Shown: in pieces, positions 21,550 to 32,243 of the stretch
Layout of the letters: every line of letters starts with the position of its first letter
Numbering within the stretch: the stretch's first letter is position 1
Assembly (NCBI GenBank): GCA_009801015.1
Contig: VHZZ01002190.1
Coordinates: 57,074 to 92,528 of the forward strand
Direction of reading: 5' to 3'
DNA length: 35,455 bases
From: Silene noctiflora
Lineage: Eukaryota > Streptophyta > Magnoliopsida > Caryophyllales > Caryophyllaceae
Program-made: the position numbers and the translations under genes
Notes under the pieces: model-generated
The model's database searches: none
Told to the model about the DNA's origin: nothing
The model's input: only the letters and a program-made list of their open reading frames with translations

Positions 21550-22233
21550 TCCTATTGTCTTTTGCATATATGTCATCAGTTTTGATAGTTTTAGACAAAC
21601 TAAAAGCTTCAGTAGTTTGAGGTTCTTGAAACAAAACATAATCAATGTCATATTACTGAAAATAAAACAGGAGTTTTTCACACCATCTCCTATAATTTTT
21701 CCCATCTAGAAGTCTCATCTTACTAAGATCTGGAACAATTTTGTTTGGCATAGTGAAGTGGGTAACCGGGGTATTAGGAGTGTTGGTAACAATTTGTTCA
21801 TTAACATTAAATTGGCAGAATTTTCAGTTGGGTTTATCATGATTAAAATAGGCAGAAAATAAATCGGCAAACAAAAAATAAACAATAGATCAAAGAAGTT
21901 CAATAACTGACTTAGATTGTTGGAAATACTACTTATCTGATTGGTTACCAAAATTGAGACGTCATGTATGAACAATGCCCTAAGACATTTAGACCCCCAC
22001 TATGGCACGCCTTAGTTCCTTGGTCATGAACTCCAGGATTAACACCTTATTCCCTGCTATGGTGCATTCCAAAGACAAAAGTGGAAATTGTTCTCAGAAA
22101 TATAGAAAACAGGGAAAGGAAGATAGTTTTTCTGTAATTTGTGATATGTAAAAAGTGACGAAGACACTGTAAGATTTTATAAGAGAAAAATCATGTAACA
22201 GCCAGAAAAGAAGACCACAAAATCAGTTAGTTT
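21550..22233. other. Unassigned intergenic sequence
   Basis: No coding region is supported. The 21715-21975 minus frame is hydrophobic and matches nothing I know. Confidence 0.45.
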
Positions 22234-23522
22234 TGTAACATCCATATTTAACCAAGAGCCTTCGGTGAGACCTTCTCGGTCAAATAAGAATGACCATCTC
22301 GGTTTCCTGAGACAGTACATATCATAAAACCGATTAAAGATACTTTATTACATAAATAATGATTTATACAACCTTCTCAACTAAAAAGATACAACTCACA
22401 AACTTCACAGTGACATGACTACTCCAACTAAGTAAACTACTATCAATACTGAGTGAGCGACTCCTACTCATCAATTAGTCCGTGTCCCGACTCCCAAGCC
22501 AGCATCCACAGCAACAATCATTTAAATGGTCACCTGCTAGACTCGGTGCTCACCATTTCTTGGAAATATCAAATGGATCACCGTATGTATTTTTGAAAAG
22601 ATTTAAACAAGAGAACCTCACACGTCAACCAATTCAATGGTCGAGTAAGAATAATCAATACACACAACATTATTAGCAAGAACGTCATCATCAACATTGT
22701 TTAACACTCAACACCTCCACATTACCAAAACAACCTCCTGGTATGCCATATGTGCTACCATCACACAATATGTCTCATGCGTGTTACGAATCACACGTCA
22801 TGTCTCTTGATGCAAGCTACGGAGCACATGTCATCTCATGCATGCTATGGATCACATTTTACGACTTATCTAGATCATAAATATGCACATCCCTCTTATG
22901 ACGGTCCATAGGAGGAGACCCTGTGGGAAAACGCGACCAAACGAATGTCCAATCGCAATAAACCAGTCTCAATATCACAATAATTATACAAATAACATCG
23001 ATTAGTAGTTGAGTAGAGATTATCCCTACCTCTTTGGCCAACCATGCGTTATCAAGGTTGTTCATACAATCGCAAGGAATCCATCACCTACATGGTTCAA
23101 TTGAATACAATCATTACCAATATATCTAATCTGTTACAATTGCCAATCTAATTATCGAATTAAGACACTACTCAGTTCTTCAAAGGTCTTACGGGACTTA
23201 CCGCCTACAAGGATTACAACCAAACGCAAGGAAGATATAGAATAGGGTAGGTTATGCTTAGTAAATGGTTAATAAGGTTAATCAAGGTTTAGGAAAAAAT
23301 AAGAATGAATTAAGAGTAATCGTACTTAATCACGACTAATCTAGCTGACCCGCCTTACTCGATCGAGTGCCACGATCCACTTGATCGAGTGACCCTTACT
23401 CGGTCGAGTAGTTCACAGAGTGGCCTAAAAATTGCACAAATCCTTAATAAAAGGTATATATGACGGAGAATCCCTCACTTACGATATCCAATAACAAGTC
23501 CTCAAAAGAGACGGGTATTATA
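22234..23522 (-). repeat. 3' LTR of minus-strand element F
   Basis: It starts TGTAACATCC and ends GGGTATTATA (final CA decayed to TA). On the right it abuts a polypurine tract on the minus strand, marking it as a 3' LTR, and no PBS lies on the left. It contains a cluster of ACTCGATCGAGT-type palindromes (23355-23412) at its outer end, as in the Tekay LTRs. The similarity of its start to LTR E puts it in that subfamily. Confidence 0.7.
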
Positions 23523-24768
23523 ATTTTCCTCCCTTAAAATGAACTTTGTCCACGAAGTTCGCCCATCACTTAGAATTACTAAGATAAACACTCCACTGCA
23601 CTTCTAATCACTACAAACCCGCAAGTCCACAACCATTACCAGCCTTCACCCAACCAACACCAACAATTATCACTACCACCGTTCTGCTTACCCATCCCCA
23701 ACGCATAGTAGTCCGCCCAACCTTTTGACAGAACCTTTTGACATGCAATCTAACAATTATATAAAATTAATAATTATACCAACGACATCCAACATGGAGT
23801 ATTACCGTGCCCTCCCTAAAATGAATTTCGTCCTTGAAGTTCGCACACACTCCATGAACAATTCACGCTCTGTTCACCAACTCCCAAGATGCCACGGTTA
23901 ATGTTTCTTTGTCGAATTAGGGAAAATCCCATTTTACAAGTCCTTAAATTAAATAGTATAACATAGTCAAGTAAGATTTTCTCTCTCTCATACTTTTAAA
24001 TCAGTAAAGAAGCTTGAAGAAATTCTATACGAAAATCATTTTTAGTGCACACCCTTATAAATTTGATAATTCGTAAGATAAAACTTTCATAAATCAGCGG
24101 TATATACTCGATATATGTGAGTACCTCATGCTCTTATGACACTAGTCAACTACAATAGGTCACTAATTAGGGGTATATACTCGATATATGGTCGAGTATG
24201 AGCAGAACAAGGCACAAACAAGACCACCAGGTCAAGTGGAAGAGGCCATTCGGTCGAGTACATGACACTCGGTCGAGTGGTTTGGCCACTCGGTCGTGTG
24301 CCGCTGATCAGAAATGTTTGGCCCTAAATTTTCATCTCCTAGTCTACTTATTCTATCATTCAAGGGAACAAACCCTTACGGTGACTAATGTACCGCCAAT
24401 TAATCAATTTTAAGAAATCCTTTGGCCTTATGGCCCATGTTACATTACAAATTGAAAATAAATTTCGAGTTATACTACCGATATAAGCTAAAGGAGAGAT
24501 TATCCGACTAATACAATGTTAAGTCTACCGGGTAGACTTCCTTTTGCCCCACATGCGCGATCAACGACTCAATTTATCATCACTACTATACTCTAGTGTC
24601 CCCGTGGTGATTTGCTCTTGGTCGTCCTCACTCTCCTCTTCTTCATCATCTTACTCTTCCTCTTCCTCCTCACTTCTACCACCATCATCGTTACCTCATT
24701 GTACGCTTGTCCCATGTTCCCCATCACTACCCCGGAGGTACCCGCTCCACTTCCTTACCCTTTGAAGG
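23523..24768 (-). mobile_element. 3' non-coding internal sequence of chromovirus-type element(s)
   Basis: On the minus strand two polypurine tracts, each preceded by a GAAGTTC…TTTTAAGG-type block like that of the Tekay copy, occur at 23523-23560 and again at 23805-23845. This implies either a nested LTR remnant between them or a local duplication. More palindromes (24190-24300) and a duplicated 19-mer (24099-24117 and 24172-24190) follow. No pol domain is readable. The serine-rich frame near 24544-24765 reflects TCC/TCA-rich composition. Confidence 0.5.
24521..24539. repeat. Perfect 9-bp inverted repeat, 1-nt centre
   Basis: AAGTCTACCGGGTAGACTT is fully palindromic around a central G, about 230 bp before the Athila LTR. 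Role unknown. Confidence 0.75.
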
Positions 24769-25178
24769 TGATGTGTCTTATTCTTATATGGTTTTCATCC
24801 CTCTTTTAGCTCATATTTACATGTTTATTTTCACTCTACGAAGTGATTTTGTGAGCTAATTCTGTGTTCTAGGTGTTTTGCATGTTTACTTGTGTCTTGT
24901 AGGAAATTAAGCGAGATGATGGCTTTTTCTTACCATTTTGGCATCCACCGAGTATCACGAGGCTAATTAGAGCAATTTATGGCAATAGAAGGGCGTTTTG
25001 GAAAATTTCACGCTTTCCAAGGAAGAGGGAACGACTTGTGGTTTAGTCTTGGTTGAAGAATTGGAGTTGTATGCCACTTTGGAGAAGCTTCACGCGTCCT
25101 CATGCGCGTCCCCTACCTCTAGGGGATGCAGGTCGATGAAAAAGATATAGTAACTTGCTCCAAAAATAATTATCCATG

Positions 25179-25215
25179 TCCCCGATCGGGGATTTGTCCC
25201 CGGGGTACCGGGGAC
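25179..25215. repeat. G+C-rich palindromic block inside the Athila LTR
   Basis: A perfect 14-bp palindrome TCCCCGATCGGGGA (25179-25192) is followed by a near-palindrome starting GTCCCC and ending GGGGAC (25196-25215) around GGTACC. It lies about 45 bp upstream of the TATA-like box and may be a cis-element or hairpin. Confidence 0.7.
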
Positions 25216-25257
25216 GCTGCTCTGTATGCCAAACTCTTCGTCTTCCCTTCCTTATTC

Positions 25258-25265
25258 TATTTAAA
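25258..25265 (+). promoter_or_regulatory. TATA-like box of the Athila LTR
   Basis: TATTTAAA lies downstream of the palindromic block and in the element's orientation. It is a candidate core promoter by sequence and position only. Confidence 0.4.
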
Positions 25266-25628
25266 CCAAGGGTTTCCGTCATTTGTATCATCCAACACTT
25301 TTTATTTCCAGTTTACCCTAAAAACCTTTGTTCAAGTTTTATCAGGTTAATTTCCGGGTTTATTTTGGTTCTTGTTCTTGCGAGTTCTTAAAATATTTCT
25401 CTTGTTTGGTAAATCCTCTTTCTCTAGTTTATCCCTTTTATTTCATTTCTAATTAGTTATCATCATCATGTTTATATTTGATTATTCAAATGTTTTTGGT
25501 TTAAATGTTACTATGTGTGAGTATTTTTTTAATCTAGGGTCGGGGAAGCCATGTTTGATTAGTATTTAGCACATGTTGAATTGATGAGTTCTTAATATTG
25601 ATTTGTTGTTTATAATTCATGCTTTTTT

Positions 25629-26978
25629 TGTAACACCCCCATCTACCAAAATGCCTTACCAAAACCTATCTTAACCCAAGGGAGCGTTACCATCTCGGTT
25701 GCCCAAACTAGTACATATCAAATAGACAATAAAGAAACATTTATAAAAGCAAGGTAAAGTTTAAAGCGTATATCTGATCTAAAACTAGGGTACAATACAA
25801 CTGAAATCCTCAAATAACACATGTCTACTAAAACTCAGCGAAAGCTAACGAAACTGTTAGACTAGGCGGCGTCCCATCTAGGTCAAACACAAGTTCAGTT
25901 ATCCAAACCTGCTAAACACCTACTCACCATTCCCCAATGGATCACAACATTTTTGGAAAACAACAAAGGGTCAGCCAACTATACAATCCATAATAAGACA
26001 AACAAACAACATAAACCAATACAATAGTTCCTGAACATTCAACCATCTCCAACTCCAAGAATCAGTATCCAAGTCGCAGCCCAGACACGACTACACACCG
26101 TAGTGAGTAGCCCTGCCATGTTATCCATCGCAAAGGTAAACCACCCCAGCCAGTGGTAGACCACAACCTTGCCACCTAAGGCCCCACTCATCGCAACGAG
26201 CGGACCCAGATCATTAATGTGCACATCCTCCTTGTAATGGGAACCACAAGGGACGAAGATGAGGGTGAAGACCATCTCCTGACAATGGCTCCACAAACAT
26301 TACTACCAATATCAATGACATCATTATAATTTCATATCAATGACATTCATACAACACCACATCAAATTATAATCAATCATACGAAGAACTGAGTAGGGAA
26401 ACCCTACCTGACTAGAAAATACGATCACAAGGTAACAAAGCGAGCTAGAATTGCTCCTCTACAAAATCCTCACCTAACATACATGCACAATAATACTTAC
26501 ATCAAGATAAATCCCTAATTAACCCATTCCCCTTAATTAACGAGATTAGGGTTTAATTAATCTTAATCAAAAGCAACAAAAGTGATTAGAGATGATAATG
26601 ATTTACTAATGCAGTAGTTCGTGTAACTACGGACTCCAAATGCTTGACAAACAACAAAAAATATGCTAGAAGGTGATTAGGATGATTAGGGAGAAGATTA
26701 GAAATGTTTTTAGGTTTCTTAAACTGTTTAACGAAGTGATTAGCAAAATATATAACTCCCTTATCATTCTAATCAAACCGCGTAAATAACTCGAAACAGA
26801 CTGGACACTCGGTCGAGTATGCGATACTCGACTGAGTACACGATACTCGAATGGGTACTTCAACAACTCGGTCGAGTGGATCTTAGGCAGAAGCCTGAAA
26901 AAGACCCCATCAGACGTACTCGGTCGAGTGCAGCCTACTCGACCGAGTACCCGACGTACAAAACTGAGTAGTATTACA
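25629..26978 (-). repeat. 3' LTR of the Tekay element (1350 bp)
   Basis: It starts TGTAACACCCCC and ends GTAGTATTACA. Its partner is 32244-33601. The outer end (26805-26960, U3 start on the minus strand) carries about six ACTCGGTCGAGT-type palindromes. The 26039-26296 minus frame inside is not a gene. Confidence 0.92.
26805..26960. repeat. Palindrome cluster in U3 of the 3' LTR
   Basis: Copies such as ACTCGGTCGAGT, ACTCGACTGAGT and ACTCGACCGAGT occur over 155 bp. The partner LTR has the same cluster at 33425-33585, with independent mutations. Confidence 0.85.
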
Positions 26979-26992
26979 GTCTTCCCTCCTTA
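26979..26992 (-). other. Polypurine tract of the Tekay element
   Basis: The minus strand reads TAAGGAGGGAAGAC directly before the 3' LTR. It is preceded by a GAGGATGAAGTTCATTTT block of the type found before plant Ty3/gypsy polypurine tracts. It primes plus-strand DNA synthesis. Confidence 0.8.
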
Positions 26993-27172
26993 AAATGAAC
27001 TTCATCCTCGAAGTTTACACTCATATCTGCATAAGATAAACATAACTCCGCTATCCTTAAACAACACAACTCGAAACAACACCAATTAAACCAACACATG
27101 AAACAAAAAGTCGACCTCAAAATATCCCAAAAACACATGCTATCATCTCCTACCCCTCTTAAAATATAGAGG

Positions 27173-27480
27173 TTATGACCCTGTAACCAAACATACCTGA
27201 TCAAAGAGATGTGGATAAATCTCCTTCATTCCTTCTTCCGGTTCCCATGTAACTTCTTCAACATTATGGTTAGACCATAACACCTTAAGAAAAGTGGTCT
27301 CCGCATTTCTTGTTTTTCGCACCTTACAATCCAAAATGTCCTTTGGCATCTCCACTTCCGGAGTTGTGATACATGAAACACATTATGCACTCGATCAAGA
27401 GCCGGTGGCAAAGCTAGACGATAAGCCACTTCACCTACCCAATCCAAAATCTCGTAAGGCCGTATGAACTTCTGGCCCAA
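27173..27480 (-). pseudogene. Integrase C-terminus and chromodomain remnant
   Basis: The 27480 frame gives the end of integrase (KFIRPYEILDWVGEVAYRLALPP… to HVSQLRK). The chromodomain follows in the next frame (27355-27173: KVRKTRNAETTFLKVLWSNH, then WEPEEGMKEIYPHLF). The linker normally separating the two is mostly missing, and a frameshift joins them. Chromodomains steer chromovirus integration by reading histone marks. The aromatic W of LKVLW and the WEPE motif are kept. Confidence 0.82.
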
Positions 27481-28420
27481 CCTCCCTCGGTGCCAAACCT
27501 CAGGACTCCACGCATATGTGACACTTTTAAAAGAACGTTGTCACCCACCTGGAATTCAATATCCCTGCGATGTAAATCCGCATAGCTCTTTTGCCGATCC
27601 TAGGCCGCCTTCATCTTTTGTCTAATCAAATGCACTTGTTCAACCATATCTTACACCATTTGCGGTCCCAAAACCACAGCTTCAACTCTATCATCCCAAC
27701 ACACGTGACTCCTACACCGTCTCCCATATAGTGCCTCGAATGGTGCCATCCCATTACTCGTGTGATAGCTATTATTATAAGAAAATTTAATCAAATCCAG
27801 ACGATATTCCCAGCTACCACCAAATTCCATCACACAATCCCGTAACATATCCTCTAAGCTTTTAATAGTCCTCTCGGTTTGCATATCTGTCGAGGTTGAA
27901 ATGTCATGCTCATCTTTAATGTAGTCCCCATGAGTTTCTGCAACTCTTGCCAAAACGGAGAAATAAACCTCACATCACGATCCGACACAATATTCTTTAG
28001 TACCCCATGTTGTCGTACCACATTCTTCCTATACCCATTAGCTAACTGAATCTTACTCCAAGTATTTTTCATTGGAATAAAATGAGCTGACTTCGTCAGA
28101 TGATCGACAATCACCCATATCATGTTATTACCCTGCTCAGTCCTCGGTCATGTCACAATAAAGTCCATGGATATCGAATCCCATTTCCACTCAGCTACCT
28201 CGAGTGACTGAATCTTACCTTGTAGTCTCCGATGCTTCCCCTTGACTCTCTAGCAAGTCAAACACCGTACCTAGCCACGAACTCATCTACATCTTTCTTT
28301 ATCCCGGGCCACCAACAAGTCTTCTTTAAATCTTTATATAGCTTGTCACCTCCCGGAAGCACTGAATAAGGTGTGCAATGAGCCTCAGTCATAATCATTT
28401 TCTTCAACTCAGCATCATCT
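27481..28420 (-). pseudogene. Integrase pseudogene (zinc finger and DDE core)
   Basis: Integrase joins element DNA to the genome. The zinc-binding part (about 28400-28260) keeps MTEAHCTPYSV but has Leu where the second His is expected, and the paired Cys are lost to a frameshift or stop. The core keeps the first Asp (SMDFI, about 28164) followed by a TGA near 28150, a long frame 28123-27854 with VDHLTKSAHFIP and the second Asp (SDRDVRF, about 27980), then after a frameshift near 27890 the catalytic Glu (MQTERT). The remainder FSYNNSYHTSNGMAPFEALY reads well to 27651. The DDE triad survives, but the frame is broken at least twice. Confidence 0.85.
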
Positions 28421-28452
28421 GGTATACACTACCTCCCATCAAACCGTACACT

Positions 28453-29200
28453 CTAATCTGTATGTATAGAAAACTTCGAAGTAATACCTTTTTCCACACC
28501 TTCCTTCCATTCTCGAATCTTATGATCAAGCTCTTGCTTCCACTTAATGTCATCATAAAGTTCGGGCTCTATATTCAAATATCCAAAGGCCCCTCCCTTG
28601 TAAATCATGTGAATTCCCATCCTTGTCATCTCATATTTTAACCTCATCAAGGACATGACAGTGCATAATGAATGTACACTCTTTCTACTCAAAGCATCTG
28701 CAACCACATTAGCTTTCCCCTCATGGTAGATAATCTCCATATCATAGAAACCAATTAGCTTCATCCATCTTCTCTGATGCATATTCAACTCCTTTTGAGC
28801 GTAGATGTACGTCAAACTCTTATGATATGAAAACACTTTAAAGGTCACCCCATATGATAATGCCTGCAAATAGAGAAAACACAACTGCACCCAACTACAC
28901 CTAACTCTAGGTCGTGAGTAGGATAGTTATCTTCATAAGACTTCAATTAACTCGAAACATAGGCAATCACCTTCCCATTCTGCATCAAAACATACCCCAA
29001 ACCATTCTTCGAGGCATTAGTATAAACCTCAAAGTTTTCATTTCCCTCTGCAAAAGCTAAGACAGAAGTTGTGGTCAAACGTTCCTTTAATGTTTGGAAT
29101 GTCGTTTCACAACTCGCATCCCAGTGAAATATAGTTTCCTTTCTCATCAATGCCTTCATAGGCCGAGCAATCTTTGTGAAATCCTTTACAAAACATCTGT
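28453..29200 (-). pseudogene. RNase H pseudogene (two catalytic Asp lost)
   Basis: RNase H degrades the RNA strand during reverse transcription. It follows RT after an in-frame TAG (29202-29204). The first segment (29159-28947) includes FEVYTNASKNGLG, where the family has Asp in place of the Asn. A stop and then a frameshift near 28870 lead to VFSYHKSLTYI (28890 frame), where the family has Asp before His. The tail ANVVADALSRKSVHSL is well preserved, its Asp included. Two of the acidic metal ligands are therefore replaced. Confidence 0.85.
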
Positions 29201-29201
29201 A

Positions 29202-29945
29202 CTACCCGGCTAAACCCAAGAAACTCCGAATTTCAACCACATTTTTCGGTGATTCCCAGTTTGACATCGTTTCAATCTTACTCAGATCCTTGGCTACGCC
29301 ATCTTTAGAGATCACGTGACCCTGAAAGGCCACCTTCTCCAACCAAAATTCACACTTACATAACTTAGCATAGAGCTTATTGTCTTGCAAAGTTTGCAAA
29401 ACTAGCCTCAAATGTTCCTCATGTTCTTCCTTAGTCTTGGAATAAACCAAGATATCGTTGATGAAAACCACCACGAATCTATCCAAGAACAGACTGAAAA
29501 CCTGGTTCATGAGATCCATAAATACTGCTGGCACATTGGTCAACCTGAAAGTCATCACCACATACTCGTAGTGACCATATCTCGACCGAAAATCTGTCTT
29601 AGGGATATCGTCATCCCTAATCCTCAACTGATGGTACCTTAATCTTAAAACAATATTGGAGAACACCTCGGCAACACTCAACTGGTTGAAAAGATCATCA
29701 ATCCTAGGCAAAGGATATCTGTTCTTCACGATAACATGGTTCAGCTCCCTGTAGTAAATGCATAATCTCATGCCGCCGTCTTTCTTCTTCACAAACAACA
29801 CTGGTGCGTCCCAAGGTGATACACTAGGTCTGATGTACCCCTTATCTAGCAACTCATTCAGCTGCTTCTTCAACTCTTCCACCTCCTTAGGTCCCATACG
29901 GCAAGGGGCTTTAGATATACGTCTCGTTCCCGGTTTAAGCTCCAC
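29202..29945 (-). pseudogene. Reverse transcriptase pseudogene (catalytic Asp lost)
   Basis: A 247-codon open stretch covers the palm and fingers: [40 protein letters not shown]. Motif A reads [13 protein letters not shown], with Val where the catalytic Asp belongs. Motif C reads [11 protein letters not shown], with Asn replacing the first Asp of the paired acidic residues. IYYREL replaces the usual IDYREL. The thumb and connection ([21 protein letters not shown]) end at a TAG. Even if expressed the enzyme should be inactive. Homology continues upstream of the Met in other frames, so the Met at 29945 is not a true start. Confidence 0.93.
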
Positions 29946-30530
29946 ATTGAAGTCAATATCTCTGTTAGGAGGTAATCCCGATATTTCATCCAGAAAGACA
30001 TCCTAAAACTCACCCACCACTGGTATATTTAGTAGGCTCTTCCACCCACATATTTGACACATGACATAAGATCATAGGACACCCCTTCCTCAGGTATGAC
30101 TTAAAAGTCATTGCTGCGATAAGCTTAACTTTGGGGTCTCACCACAAACCCTCTATAAGACACTATAACCCCCTTTGGTCCCCTCAAGGACACCTTTTTC
30201 TGATGGCAGTCAATACTAGCCTTATACTTACCTAACCAATCTATCCTGACTAAGACCTCAAGCCCATCCAAAGGAAACTCAAGTAAGTCAATTAGAAAAT
30301 CCACTTGACCTCAACCCCTTTATACAGCTTACAACACGATACAGACTTCCCTTATGGTATAAACACATTATCTTTTACTGCCCCAAACCCATAGTTAAAA
30401 CATGACTCTTAGACACAAAGAATGGGCTGCCCCTAAATCAAACATTACAAAAGTCGGTTTTTGATTAATTAGGAATGTACCAATGACGACATGAGCATCA
30501 TCTTCTGTTGCCTGCTTGTCTATCAAGAAC
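29946..30530 (-). pseudogene. Aspartic protease and linker, broken
   Basis: The protease matures Gag-Pol. The minus-strand reading shows EDDAHVVIGTFLINQKPTF, then MFDLGAAHS, where the active-site triad D-S/T-G has become D-L-G. Stops and shifted frames follow through a KKVSLRGPKGV stretch towards RT. Element E retains FDSGAT at the same place, which fixes the original residue in this family. Confidence 0.75.
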
Positions 30531-30718
30531 AAATTTCTGCTTTTCTTTTAGACCCCACCTTGCACCGTACTAGCCAATGTTGAAGACTTTGTTGCTGAGT
30601 TCTTATTCCCGTTGTTATTCTAGCGCTGATAGGACCCACCATTACGGTTGTAACCACCGTTGTTAGATTGGCCTCCCTGGCTGTTCCACGACCTAGATGG
30701 TCGACTCCTAGCCATACT

Positions 30719-31476
30719 CTACGTCGGTGTCTGGGAGAAGTTTCCTTGGAATGACCGTTGGAAACCTCTTCCCCCAGCGCTCTCGTACTCAAATCTCATG
30801 TGGCCAGTTCCACCACAGTTAAAACATATTAGTCCCGTACTAGCACTCCGTCCTTTTTTTCCACCATAACGCGAACCTTCACCGAAGCCGGATCTTCTTG
30901 AGTACGATCGAGCTTGATTGTAGCTCATTGAACTTGACGGAGTGCATAGTGCGCAAGCTCATTGAACTTGACAAAGTAATCAGACACGGTCATGCTATCT
31001 GTCATGGCGAACGAGTCAAAATCCGCCCTCATTTGGCTCCTGAGATGTTCAGGAACGAACTCATTCCTCATAGTAGTCTTGAACTCTCTCCAAGGGATCA
31101 CGGCCTCCCCCAAGTTCTTAGAGTATTCCCTTGCCCCCGCCTTCTCCCGGGACCACCAGCCTCCAGCCCGATCCCTTAGGTAGAAAGCAGTCTGGTCTAT
31201 CTTCATGTCCTCCGGACAATTCACCACCTCAAAGATGCTCTCCATTTCCCAAATCTAGTTCTCAAGCAAGTTCGGCACACGTGTTCCCTCATAAGTCGTG
31301 GGGCGATGGCGAGAGATAGCGGTGCTTATCGCGGATGCATCCACGACTACCTCTCGCCCTATTACCACATTCTTTAGAGCCTCGGTGAGCGCCTCTTTTT
31401 GCTCGATCATTCTAGCAATCTCCTTAATCGACGTATTAGCGGCCATAGCCATAGATACAGATCTCTTGGGCGACAT
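30719..31476 (-). pseudogene. gag: gag pseudogene of the Tekay element, internally deleted
   Basis: The start MSPKRSVSMAM at 31476 is favoured because it matches the gag start of element E; the open frame reaches 31512. A TAG at 31255 interrupts NLLEN…IWEMESIFEVVNCPEDMKIDQ. The gag core (WREFKTTMRNEFVPEHLRSQ, FDSFAMTDSMTVSDYFVKFN) runs to 30925. A junction there removes the C-terminal core relative to element E. After a frame change the zinc knuckle CFNCGGTGHMRFEYES appears, with Tyr in place of the last Cys. The product would not bind or package RNA normally. Confidence 0.85.
30922..30972. repeat. 17-bp direct repeat at the gag deletion junction
   Basis: AGCTCATTGAACTTGAC is present at 30922-30938 and 30956-30972, separated by 17 bp, where gag sequence is missing. 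This looks like a repair scar with filler copied from nearby. Confidence 0.7.
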
Positions 31477-32228
31477 CGTAACCTTCAATAAGTAAAACAA
31501 ACGTAACCCCATAGCCTACGACTCAAAATGAAAAGGTGACATGCCCAAGCAGTACTCGGTCGAGTGTCTTAAGACACTTGGTCGAGTACACGCCACTCGG
31601 TCGAGTTCTTTAGCTAATCGTCCGAGTGCTCATACACCAGTAGCTGATCCAGAAATAACATAAGTCAGACTCGGTCGAGTACCTGACGCACTCGATTGAG
31701 TACGCGACACTCGATCGATTCCCCAATATACTCGGCCGAGTTACCATAATCTAGTAGCTACTACCAAAATCACAGATTCCCTCACTTGGTCGATTCTCGG
31801 ACACTCAGTTGAGTACCCACTACTCGGTCGAATCATGCCAAACGATTCCCAACATATAACCCGACTATACATACATACCACACATCCTGTATCACTTGTT
31901 TCTATACTCACAGTACATAATAAACACTCCCAAGTTCATATAATCATGCCACAATCATCCATATTATAGTACTTCATTCAATTCCACATAACCCTCTCCA
32001 CAATACTTCACGCATCACATGAATACACATTCCATAATAAATAAATAAGATGACACACACATACAAGCAATCCCCATTACACATCCTTGTAGTGGCCGGC
32101 TCGAAGTTTTAAGGGCCACAATGCGGTAGGACGTCTCCAAAACCTTTGCGGTAGCTCTAAACAACTCCTACCTGGGTTCATTTTCTTTATACACCCTACG
32201 TTCATTGGTTTTAGGTTCCAAAATCGCC
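31477..32228 (-). other. Leader of the Tekay element
   Basis: Untranslated region between PBS and gag. The gag-proximal half carries the palindrome cluster, and the PBS-proximal half matches the leaders of A and B. Confidence 0.75.
31555..31825. repeat. Palindrome cluster in the Tekay leader
   Basis: About ten or eleven variants of ACTCGGTCGAGT (for example ACTCGGCCGAGT, ACTCGATTGAGT, ACTCAGTTGAGT) are spread over 270 bp, ending about 80 bases upstream of the gag ATG. Some are decayed at CG positions. Confidence 0.85.
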
Positions 32229-32240
32229 GCTCTAATACTA
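32229..32240 (-). other. iMet PBS of the Tekay element, two mismatches
   Basis: The minus strand reads TAGTATTAGAGC against TGGTATCAGAGC, three bases from the LTR end. Both changes are G-to-A or C-to-T transitions. Confidence 0.8.
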
Positions 32241-32243
32241 TTT

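Larger units (their letters stand above)
24769..25628 (+). repeat. 5' LTR of Athila-class element H, first part
   Basis: It starts TGATGTGTCTTATTC. It has a G+C-rich palindromic block (25179-25215) and a TATA-like TATTTAAA (25258-25265). It is interrupted after a T-run at 25628 by the Tekay element; the remainder is at 33602-34080, giving an LTR of about 1340 bp. The exact start is inferred from the TGATG terminus typical of the class. Confidence 0.65.

Noticed and set aside
13307-22233. Host genes between the two retrotransposon blocks
   Set aside because: Short frames only, no recognisable domain, no exon series with plausible splice sites that I could connect.
24544-24809. Ser-rich and Leu-rich frames
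   Set aside because: Driven by TCC/TCA-rich sequence, no domain, and placed across an element boundary.
29412-30006. Plus-strand frames opposite the RT region (76 and 82 codons)
   Set aside because: They are antisense shadows of the RT coding strand.
31555-31825. CRISPR-like repeat cluster
   Set aside because: Palindromic 12-mers with irregular spacing and variable sequence, inside a plant retrotransposon leader; no cas genes, no uniform spacers.
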